From: Symsagittifera roscoffensis
Lineage: Eukaryota; Xenacoelomorpha; Acoela; Convolutidae
Direction: 5' to 3'
Assembly: GCF_963678635.1 (NCBI RefSeq)
Contig: NC_087065.1
Coordinates: 76,361,786-76,425,785, forward strand
DNA: 64,000 nt
The position numbers and the translations under genes are program-made. The notes below the pieces were generated by a model. That model was not told where the DNA came from. It saw only the letters and a list, made by a program, of their open reading frames with translations, and searched no databases. This document shows, piece after piece, positions 24,393-35,800 of this stretch (its first letter is position 1; each line of letters begins with the position of its first letter).

Positions 24393-26160
24393 TCTATATT
24401 TATGATCAAGAATTCTATTCTTTCTTAGTTTTGCTAAAAATTGCACTATCAAATTGAGTGTCCATAACCCCTGCAGAACAGGATGGATGCTTTTGGACAG
24501 ATGACACCCAACTGATTTGAAAAAAAACATGTATCAGTTTTCTTTATTCTTCCGACATCTTTTTCACCAATAAAAATCTACAAATTGGATACCACAAAGC
24601 TTTCCATGCACGCAGTCCGTGTTTCCAATTAAGGGTATTCCCTTAATCAGCCGCTACATTTTTTGTCAACCGATACAGTAACTTTGAATGAAGTGAAGTT
24701 TTGAGTTGATGTGAATGGAGAGTCAGACGAACAGAGCGTATAACTTGAGACGCAATAACTAAAGTCGTAATAATGATGAATTCGTAATACTTTGGTTCCT
24801 GTGTGAACGCAAAAAACGTAAGTAGACGCTCCTGCGTTTCAGTTGAAACAAAGTACTCTGTGTTGATAAAAGCTAAAAAAGACCAGCTGTATACCAGTGC
24901 AAAGCTTTAAATGATCAAACTCTATTTAAAGAGCATGTAAATTGTTTGAAAAATGTCCAAACAATTCAAAATAATGTATTTCTCTTCAATTATTACCCCC
25001 AATAAAAACTACTACAGGTATTCAGCGTCTTGTATCCTATCAATAAGAATAAATGACCTTCTTATTTAAATTTTAACGCAATATAGGGACGCAAAACATC
25101 GCGCTTTTTTGATCATTAAACCCAAAATCCAAGCTTTTAGATCCCAATCAGTGTCGACTTTTTAATAAAGCGTTGTTGACTGAAACTGATTACACCAACA
25201 GAAAGGAATAGTTTTTTGGAGCTTAGAAGTAAAAAAAAATCACCTTCGATCATTTTTCGAGACGTTATGGGCGTTGAAAATTGTTAATTAGGCCAATCAT
25301 TGGCAAATAAACACTTTTCAAACACCCATAGTTTTTCAAAAAAACAGTCAAGGTAACTTTGTTTTACATTTGAGCTCCGTGCAACAATTCTTTCAAGTGC
25401 AATCAACCATTGCGGTCTACAACTCTTGGTTGAAAGTCAAAAACTGGCTGAAAAAACAACCCCCAAGCATAAATATTCCACTTTTTCTACTATGCTGATG
25501 TTGAGAATATAGCACGAGAGCTTTGTTTTTTCTTTCAAACACTGTTGTCTGTGAAGTTGATAGGTCTGCTGTTATGGTCATTTTACAGGATTTCAAGACT
25601 ATTTATGAAAAAAGTCATATTTCGACTTATTGCTACTATTGAACAACCCTTTCAAATCTGATCAAGATTTAGTATGTTATAAAATTTTGTCGAAGACTTC
25701 GAAAAAAAAATTCCCAGAAGTTCTCAGTCAGATTCAAGATACAGATTTGCAATATACTTTCATCAATTTTCAACAAAAAATTTGACGAAAAATTTTTCAT
25801 CGAAACTATGCGCTCTTAAATTTAAACTGTTTTCTGGAAAATCACCCGGAAACCAGCAACAAAACGATCCGTTTTTTAGTGTAATTATACTTTGAACATC
25901 AAAAAAAATTTGCAGAAACAATATCTCTCCTTCAGAGTTCGTCGAATTTATTATATGAACAAAAAATTGTATCTTTTATCAAAAAACGGAAACGTTAAGG
26001 AAAAACTCATCTCAATTTTAATTTCATCATTTACAAAAAAAATTACTCAATCGAATGGAACCAAAATGCAATATTTGCAATAGCTTGTTATTGAATTTTT
26101 GATAATTTTTAATTAAAAAGTCGAGTTTCATTCTTAAAAAAAATCATTATTAACATATTA
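24393..26160. other. No gene recognised; weak family A traces
   Basis: Near 25235-25290 AATCACCTTCGATCATTTTTCGAGACGTTATGGG resembles the reverse family A core. Otherwise AT-rich without supported frames. Confidence 0.4.
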
Positions 26161-26340
26161 ACAGTTACGAAGCAGAGCTTCGCACCACATGCGATACAAT
26201 ACAAACATTAAAAAACAGAAGTCGAAAAAGATTCCATTGTTGAAAAAAAAAATTGGTGAAACAAAACTTTTGCAAGTCTCTATAAAAAACAACTAGGGGT
26301 CGAACTTAAGCTAGAGGTACGTGTTTGACATTGAATGTGT
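26161..26340 (-). repeat. tRNA-derived SINE copy
   Basis: In plus orientation it begins TACGAAGCAGAGCTTCGCACC (3' end hairpin). Near 26293 it shows AGGGGTCGAACTTAAGC; its complement carries AGTTCGACCCC, a match to the RNA polymerase III B box. The A box is not clear. Confidence 0.45.
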
Positions 26341-26539
26341 TTGCTATACTGATGCGGCACTAAGTTGTGATTTCAAAAAATGGACTGCCCAAAACCTTAG
26401 TTGTTTTTCTACTAAAATAAGTAGGAGTAAAAAATTTGAGATACGTTTCTCTGCTGAATTAAGTAAAATAATTGAGATAATCAATTTCCCCAAATAAATA
26501 ACAATTCTCTGACAGAAAAACGCCACTTCTGCAGGAACC

Positions 26540-28830
26540 GTTATCCTAACCGGTTCCTTCAATTGAACTTATCATCTCAGATTTGATAGTGTAAAAACAA
26601 AAAACAGTTTCTAAGAAACGGTCAAAAGTTCCAAAAACGGTCAAAAGGATTTCCGAAATCCATATTTTTTTCTGCAAAAATGGCCGCTTAAGCAAATAAG
26701 ACTTCAAAAATTGGGTTTCTCGATGGAATACAACCAAAGAATTGGGACGGTTGTTTTCGCGTAAAGTCAAAAAAGTTTTCGCGTCAAAGCACGGTAAGTT
26801 TTCGCATTAAGTCCAAAAAACAGTTTAAGATTTAAAACTTCGGTTTTTATTTGAAAACCATAACCTTTTTCTGAAACAAACTGGGCATAGTCAATTAAAC
26901 AGGTAGGTTTTCAATAACCTGTTGCTTTGAATAAACCTATGATATCAGATTTGGCAAGATAGTAGGCAAGAAAATCCAAAAAACGGTCAATAAATCAAAA
27001 CTTTGACGTTTCCCAGAATCATAAATTTTTGTGAGAAAAAAAGGGCGCAGCTACTTATGCATAAGAATTTCACTTTATTTCCATTGGACACAAAATCTCA
27101 GACTTTAGAAAAAAGTTCAAAAGTCAAATTTTGACTTTTCCTAGAGCCGAAACTTTTTGTGTAAAAAACATTGTGAGTAGCCGCTTAGCAGAGGAGCTTA
27201 GCACTGACCTTTATCTTCATTTAACTCATTATAACAGATTTGAGAGGTCAATTTCTGAGAAAAATCAAAAAGAATTACAAAACGGTAAAAAAAATAAAAA
27301 CTTGACTACTCCGAGGCCTTATTTTAATGTTTAAAAAAATTTTTGGAGTAGCCTCTCATGCAGGAAGCTTTTTATAACAATTTTATTCCTTGAAACTATA
27401 AACTCAGATTTGAGAGGGTTAGTTTTCAAAAAAAAACGAAAGAAAAAATCAAACATTTGGGTCAATTATTCCCCACAGACTTTTTCGAAAGCTGTAGACA
27501 GAAGGGTCAAGTAAAGAGAGACTCTAGGGGAGTATACAGGCACACAGTGAGCAGGCGGTCTTTCAATTAATAACCCATTTTGAAAATCAATAGCAATTTC
27601 TGAAAAATCTGGAAATAAGTTTCCATAAAGTATAAATAAGAAATTTAATCAAACCGATTGGTAAACTTGCAACTAACTTGAAAAGCGCGGAGGTGGGCAT
27701 ATAAATTTTTTCCCTTGAAAGGACACAATATTAGCTTAGTAAGCCGATAAAAAAAGAGGCTGGAATAAGTTGCGCGGAGGAACTTTTTTTAGCGAAACAA
27801 AAAAACAGAAGGAAATACAAAGTCAAGGTAAGTAAAATTACTAATTGTAGGCGTAAATCAAACACTAAAAGCACAAAAAAATGCTCGCTCCAAAAAAACG
27901 ATTTCAAGATGTGATAACAAAGCCGATAACACCCTGATTTTTATATTGAAGATTTCCGCACCCTGATTTTTTAGATTGAACCCTGAATATAAGATTTCAT
28001 TTGGAGTTTTCGAGAATAGTGACGAAGATTAAAAAAAACGGTTAAAAAATGATTTTTTCCGAAGTCCATATCAGCTTTTCTAACAAACAAACAATGTAAA
28101 ACAGATAACGCAGGGAAAATCTCAGCACAATGCCAGTTTTAATGAACTTTCAACCTCAAAATCAGCAATTTCGTTTTTGAATTAAGATTAAATTTCCAAA
28201 AAATGGGCGAAAATTCAAAATTTGACATTTCCAAGGACAGATTTTTTCAAAAAGCTGGGCATATACGTTTGCCAAAGTAAGATTCGCATAAAAGATTTTT
28301 TAAATTTCGGTTAAGCCCTTAATCTCCGATTTGGCAGAGTAGTTTTTGAGAAAAGTCAAAAGCTTTAAAAATTATTCAAAATGTGAAAAATTGGGCTTGT
28401 TCGAGGCCATATACTTTTTTAACCAATTTAGGGAACAGCCGTTTGAGAAGGGAGATGCTCATAACTTTTTTTTTGATTGAAACCTTCATCTCAGATTTGC
28501 GCAACTAAAATTTGAGAAAATGAAAAGATTCAAAGCAAATAGTCCAAAAATCCCTTTAGTAAAATTTTCGAAGGCTGTAGAACGTGAGATTTGAATTAGG
28601 AGACTTGCAAAATACTCAGTCACATCAAAAAAAGCAGCCAATTTTTCCACTGGTACAATTTTTTTTTTCAAATCGGTACTGTAGTTTTTGAGAAAACTTG
28701 AAATTGCGAAAAATTGAAAAACTTTCCAAAGCGTCTCAAACAAAAAACAACAAAGCCCATACATTTTCATAATAGATGCTTTTTCATACAAAAAAATATA
28801 TTTATGGCTCATTTTGAAAATGCTATGTTA
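26540..28830. repeat. Decayed array of a degenerate unit of about 160 bp
   Basis: A recurring sentence of about 35 bp, roughly CTCAGATTTGGCAGGGTAGTTTTTGAGAAAA, appears near 26570, 26945, 27090, 27230, 27405, 28320, 28485 and 28665, often spaced 140-185 bp. It is usually followed by GTCAAAAA-type runs and a GACTTTTCC-like block. The same pattern recurs at 40.2-40.6 and 47.9-48.7 kb. No coding frame is shared between units. Confidence 0.5.
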
Positions 28831-28875
28831 CGCAAAGGCGAAGAATCCTGGATATAAGTAATCGTTAGTTCTAGT

Positions 28876-29085
28876 CAGGGGCGAATCTAGGATTTTCTCG
28901 AGGGGCGGATTTTCAAAAAGTTTTCGAAAATTTTGACGACTTTTTTTATTAGGTCAACCAAATTGATTTTACCAGCTCTCATATCCTAAAGCACTATAGA
29001 GACCGTAGATAGAGCTCTATAGAGACCGTAAATTTTTAAAAAACAGGTCAAAAAAGCTGCTTTTGGGCACTTTTTGGAAAATTTT
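28876..29085 (+). mobile_element. Partial hAT-type MITE (left end)
   Basis: Starts CAGGGGCGAATCTAGGATTTTCTCGAG and is collinear with the complete MITE at 32442 through TTAGGTCAACCAAATTGATTTT and AAACAGGTCAAAAA. The right terminal repeat is missing. Confidence 0.65.
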
Positions 29086-29826
29086 GACAAAAAAATCGCG
29101 TCTATCTGACTGAATGTGAGACGAAATCCACATAGTCCATTTTTGAAATGTCCAGAAAAAAAGATCTAACACTTTCTCATTGTCTTGAATGAAAGCCATA
29201 ACATTTTTTTTGGATTTTTGACAGTTTTCGTTCTTGACAGCATTTTGAAGTAAGTAGAAATTTGAGTCATCTTTTCGTTGGAATTTCCAATATAACAAAT
29301 TTGGAAGTTCAATACTCTAAGTTTTAGCAAAGTTACTTTGTTGACTGTTACCCTTCCCGAACATGAAATAGCCAAAAAGCCAGCCTTTGCCACCCATTTA
29401 ACCTTTTTGGCACATTAAGTTGGTTTACGATTTGATATCTATTGCTTCGACATAATAAAAATTGATTCCGGTGGTTCATTTTCCTGAACAAAATTGCACA
29501 AATAACGTCAGATTGGGTCTAGTCATTTATTATGAAAGCATTTTCAAACGTGATTCTTACTGCAATTTCAAAACCAGGAAACGTTATTCCTTGTCGTGAA
29601 AACATTTTAATAACATTTTTCTATAACTTTTTACTTTCTTCACAGAATGCAGAAAATATGTATTGAGATACAAAAAGATAAAAGATGAATGAATCTCCAC
29701 TCCATTACTTTTCTTTTTTCGATTGCGCTGAATAAGACAGTCAACTTCAATTAAAGTTAAAAAAAGCACTTATATCAATTACTTATTTACAGAGAATTGG
29801 AGCAGTCTGTTTGTGATTGTTCCACT
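29086..29826. other. No gene recognised; 3' flank of the membrane-protein gene
   Basis: Expected to hold the 3' untranslated region of the minus-strand gene. I find no perfect AATAAA on the minus strand close to the stop; GTAAATAAG lies near 29785. Confidence 0.4.
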
Positions 29827-32800
29827 TTAGAAGAGTCTGTTTGAGAAAAGTTCCAATTCCGAGTCACTGTTTAGAAAATGGTCGGTCGAGAGCTTTTCGG
29901 TCGAAAATGACTCGGATCCTTTCTCAGTAATGAGCACTGCGTAGTCTTCTTCTTCGTCGTTAGCCATGGCTTCGTCGTATTCTAGAAAAAATATGATTGA
30001 TAACACTATGATTTGCGTAAACATTTTATAAGTTGAATACTTTTATTTAACAAGTTTAACAGCAACTTTTTGAACATTTAAATATCTATGCAACTTAAAG
30101 AATCCTGCAATCATTTCATGTTATACTGTTCGGAGATTTTGAATCTAACCTTTGCTTAATTTTAGCGACCTAATTCAAATTGAAATTCAATCCATCTGCA
30201 TTGAAGGTTTCGACAAATGAAGACCAAATTTTTTGACTGCTTGAAACTAGCAAGCTTGACTTACTTTTGCGATTGTTGAATGCACTTTTAGATCTGTATC
30301 CCGATGCGAAGAAGACTCGAAAGCCGTTCGAGGAGTTGCTTCCAATCCAAAGATTGCGAGTAGAGATCAGAGTGATTATGAGGAGAAAGAGCACAAAACA
30401 CACAGCCGTAACTGCTATGTTCAGAACGTTGGCCTTGTCTTCAATCTGTTCTAGGTTCTTTTCCAGCCCCCTTTATTGTATCCTGATATTTCAATCCTAG
30501 AAGCTATTTAAAAACACTTCGATGTTCTTAATTTGTAAACAAATATATATTTGTGTGAAAATTTTTTTGAACTATTACTTTTTTACGTTTAGGAAACTGA
30601 AAAAGAACCTGTTTATCTATAGCATGATCTTTTATGCTACGAGACACTAAGTTTTCCACGCAAGGATGCTTAGCTGAAACAGAGAACTATTTCTATATCA
30701 ATCAAAAACATAGCCAACAAACAGTTGGAAAAGAGTCAATGAACGCAAGGAAACAGAAAAAAATACTGACTTATAAGCCACTTTTTTGATTAAATTAACT
30801 CAATTTGAGAAAATTGGATCAAAAGGTAAGTTTTTTATTCCGCTGGGAAATCTCATAATTAAATTCCACTTTCTAAACTAGAAGGCGATCACCATTTTCT
30901 GACCTTTACACTTTTTGTCTATTTAAGTGTCTGAACTACGCTCATCGACTCTAAAAAAACGTAATATTGAGATAAACAATAATAACTCGAGAAAACAAAA
31001 AATTCGAAAATCGATGTGGATTAAAATGTATAATGTAATCTTTCACTTAACATTCTGCTTAAAAATTAGTGTATCGGTTTTACAGAAGAACCCGATAAGT
31101 TGACTTTTCGAGTTAGCGCGGCTCTTGACTTTATTTTTGAAGGAACGGATTAAATCGTACAGCTCAGTAACCTTGAGCACAGAGATAAGTAAAAAAAATA
31201 CAACATTTTACTTGGCTTTATCTGTTCCTCCACGCTGGGTGGCGTAATTGTCAGTCTTGTCTCTACTGTGCCCAGAATTGTCGTCACATTACTACTACTT
31301 TCTCTACCTGGAAGTGTTTTCCCTCTATAGTGTACCAACTTCATGACAATATCTACCGTCTCCAGTGACGCAAGGGGATCCATTAGTAGGACAGTGACCT
31401 TCATCTAGAGCAGAGAATACTGTAAAGAACATTTTTTATTACGCACTTGGCATAATGGTTACGGCGTTCATTATGAGATCGCCAGATCGTTTATTCTGTA
31501 GGATCGGTGATCCTAATACACTTTCGGCAAACTAAGAACTCGACTGAGAATTTTTACCTTAGAAATTGCATGCAGTATGGACCCTTAAACGACGAACTAC
31601 TTTCTCCTAATAGCTAAAAGTTAGTGATTGAAATTGTATATATGGGAAAGTTTAGAAGCTTAGAACGAAGTAGCTACCTTTGAAAAGGACCTCCCTCTAC
31701 CCTCCGGAGATCAAAATGCTAACGGGATAATTAAGTTAGGTCCTTGGGAAATTGAATAATTAAACATAACTTGCTATTGAGGTGAGATTTGCCTTGTTAT
31801 TCGAACAACTCAGTAAGAGATACATATCTTGAGCTTGGCACCTATAACTAGTGCCCTCAGTGGAAGAACTCTGTTAGGATCTTGCGTGAGGGGTAGCAAA
31901 ATAAAAGCCAGTACTTGTAGGGACGATCATAACTCTAAGTATAACAAAAAATCAAACAGAAACAAAGAAAAACAAACAGCTTTCCGTTAGGCAGAACAAT
32001 TACACTAGTTGAGCGGACGGTTGGTTATCATAGTTATTAGAAAACAATTAGTACTAAGATATAGTATAGTTGGTATTCATTAGCTGGAGATCAATTGAGC
32101 CGGCTAGAGAACAGTCGGTCAGCCGGTCTGCAAATGCGACACTACTGCTGCAAGTGAGGCTAATTGATTCTCACAGCTACTGTTAGTAGTAAAGTTAGTT
32201 AAGCTATCGAGAATAGGAAGTTCGTCAGTGAACGCGTATTTGCTGATTAGATGTCTCTCGGGAGAGCCTGCCAGTGAGTTGAATTGCAAGCAGGCAATTT
32301 TGTAGATAGATCGTGAATACTTTTATATTTTACCGAATGTAATTGAAACTGGAACTTTTTGCGATTGCGGGATGAGATAAAGCCGCAAGAGCAACAAATT
32401 CAAACAAATACATAACATTGTACGATAAAGAGTTATTGTCACAGGGGCGGATCTAAGATTTTCTCGAGAAGGGGGGCGGATTTTCAAAACAATGTTTTTT
32501 TTTGAAAATCTGTTTTTTAGGTCGACCAAAATGATTTTCCGAGCTCTCCCAAAGCATCAAAAAGACCCTGTTCCGACCAAAATTTCTGCGCCGCAGGTGA
32601 AATGTTGAAAAAACAGGCCAAAAATAGCGTTTTTCGGCGTGCGCTCCCTCCAAAAAATTAGTATATATTGGCCCAAAAAAAGTATACATCTCTCAAAAGA
32701 GTATAAAGGGGGACCCTTCGGGTCGGCAGGGGGTCGAATCCCGGGGGGGGGGGTCCTCTTCTCACTCTAAATCCGCCCCTGAATTGTCACCAACATAACG

Positions 32801-35800
32801 TGTGAACACACCTAATGCCTAAATCTGCATATTCGATCTCAATTTTCTGGAAATTTTGAAACAAAAACTGCTTAGCAAGAAAACGATTTCATACAAATCT
32901 CAATGTGAAGAACCTTGGGACGAATATGGAATCAAATTCTATATATTTTGAGAAACTCCTGCAAGTTCTGATTTATCTATCACATTTCGCCCTTAAGTCC
33001 AGCAATTTCCCTTAATAGTATCTCTCGCTTTCCTACGAAGACATTCCTCAAGAAACGGTCTTTTTGGTCCAATACAATTAAAAACATCGTATCTCCCAAA
33101 AATAGCATTCAAAAGAACAAGTTACTATTCGAGCAAATCTCCCGCAAGCGCAATCATCAACTATATTTACTAACACTGTGATTGAATGTGCACGGAAGTG
33201 TGATTTGATGACACTTGTTCTCATTGTGTTCTCTTTTCTGTGCAGTCTTTTCAATGTGAATTTCACTCTCTATCCACTCCTTCATGGGTCCAAATGACGC
33301 AGTCGTCTGGTTGCCTAAAACGAACAAATAAACATAGAATTACCCATACAATATCATAAAGTATACCTTTTATACACTGATGCCATTATGTATCATTTTT
33401 GAGTTTTCGTTCAGTTCGAAACCTGATTTAAAACATGAAAGGCGTCACCTCGAACAAACTTGATAGCTAAATTACCGAAAAGTATACGTAATTAGATTAC
33501 TGTATTACACATTGGCGAAGCGATGCTTCGCACACCTGCGTTACAACACAGCATTGCAATCTAGTGGATAAAAACAAGACGGAAGCAACGAAGTATATAT
33601 AGAAATACACCTTTAAAAATTATAAGCAAAAACGTCGAAAAACAGCGAACTGACCGTTGAAACTACGCGGTAATGCTAAATTAGATTTCAAAACTCAATT
33701 GGGAAATAACCACTTTTTAGTTTTTCTTCCGTCGACATTTCAATAGTGATATAGAGAATTATGGTCTAGTGTACGATTTTCGACAAGAAATTTCGAGTAC
33801 CTCAAAAGCAAGCTCATAGTTGATCCAGAAAGGTATCGAACTCAAACCATTTCAATAATGCTTCGAATTTCAAAACAGTGAAAAAAGTTTCCTTACATTC
33901 AAGTTGTTTGACTCGGTGGATTGGACAAGAAAACACAAGAGAGTGGACCCAGTCGGATTTTTCTATTGATTATACAGCAATTCGCTTATTTTCCTGAGTT
34001 TTTACAGACTAGTCTCGATTTTTTTCTCGACACAAAAAAACACCGTCAAAAAATTAAGAATTAAGGAAAAAATGAAATACTGAACGTAATACTGAAAAAC
34101 AGAACTGATTGAATTGACACAAGGTCACAAAACTCTGAGCTTTTTGCTCAGAAACAAGCCACACTTGTTCCTACTAAACAACGTTACCGAATGAAATGTA
34201 ATCTCATAACACAACACAGAGGTGAAGCTCCACTTTGAACTCATGAAAAACAAACAGGAACTCAAATGAGGCTTGGAAAAATATAACGGTGGCTGAGCGC
34301 GGGGCTCTTTTCCAGTCCCCCCCCCTTTGAAATTCAATTTTGAAAAGCTTATTTAACCTTGTCATAATGCAATGAAATTTGGCGTGGTGAACAAATCGAC
34401 AACTGTTAACAGATTTGTTCTCCATACTTTACAGCGCAACATCACGCATTTAGCCGGAATAACACGAAAAACAAACAAAAACTCGGTATTTTGAAAGGGG
34501 GAACTGGAAAAGAGCCGAGCACGGAATTCCAACCAACACTCAAGAAGCTGAAATTCCTAGTTGTTTGATGACAAAACGATACAGCATGGCAAGCTATCAG
34601 ACAAAAAATTGAGATGAAAATCATCCAACCGACACTCCGGCGAAGCTGCAATTCGCAAATACGAAAAGCAAAAAACCAAGAAGTAGCTTTAAATAAGTTT
34701 AAAAACAAGGCAAGAAAACAAAAACATAAGTGAGTTTCGAAAAAATTCATTTTAATGAATCAAACCATGTACCTCGAAATTCCAAGTCGCCAGCGCTACA
34801 CAACTGCAGCCAATTATAAAGCGGAGAACACATGCTTCTAATGTGAGCACAATTTTATGCGAGCTGGCTTGGAAAAATGGACTTGTTTTTTAACACAATA
34901 CTTACTTGCAAGCTCGCTTGAGTAAACAAATTATATCTACCAAAATTTTGTCGCGAGTAGATTCTTTATTAGGAAAACATGTCAAAAAAGCGATATGCCA
35001 ACGTTAAATTAGCATTGAAATAAAATTTACGAAGCGGTCTTTAAGCCGACAAAACTTTGCTGAAGGCCCCTTAAACCAAAAACAAGGATTGTCGAAAAAA
35101 CTGGTTTTTCGAATGGCTAGTTTGTTACATAACAACTCACAGACGTAGCTCAAAGACAGCAATGAATGCCACTTCAGTCCTGTATCTTCCAGAAGTGACA
35201 TGTGAATCAACTCTTGTTCCACTTTCCTTAGAGAGAAGCTAGGTGTAGAGGCCTCTTCGAGCGACGCATCTGTGTCTGATCTACCACTATCAGACGACGG
35301 GAAGTCTAAATTCAAAGCACTGATTGGAATAATATCAATATTATAACAAACATTGCCTCTTTTTCCGTCCCCTTGTAATCGACAAAAATTGATTTTTTTT
35401 GTGCGGGACCCATCAACTTAACAAGGTTGTCAAAGAAGATTTAATATGTTCTAACTGGGAATTACCATGCATGAAGACAAGCCTCTTGGAAATGTATTTT
35501 TTTTAAAGTTCTTCAGTCTTGAAATGAATTTGTACCATAGCTTTTATTCAGTTATCTTGTTTGCTCCTAGAATTTATCTGTTGCAGTAATTCAATATATA
35601 GGAAATTTTTCTCTCGCACTTGTATTGGACAAGATAATGTCACCGGGATTTCTGTTAAGGCAACTCTTTTGATCCATGATGCTTGAAATTTTAAAAATAT
35701 AAATATTGTTCGTATCCATAAGATATTTTCAGACTGCCTAGCAAGAACTTGAACGCAAGAAAATGAAAATGAAATAGTTTAGTTTTCAAGTAGTTCACAT

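Noticed and set aside
28486-28812. 108-codon minus frame
   Set aside because: Within the degenerate repeat array; poly-A/T composition and no supporting signal.
34442-34750. 102-codon minus frame rich in Phe and Leu
   Set aside because: Translation of A/T runs across an inverted repeat; no start context or homology.
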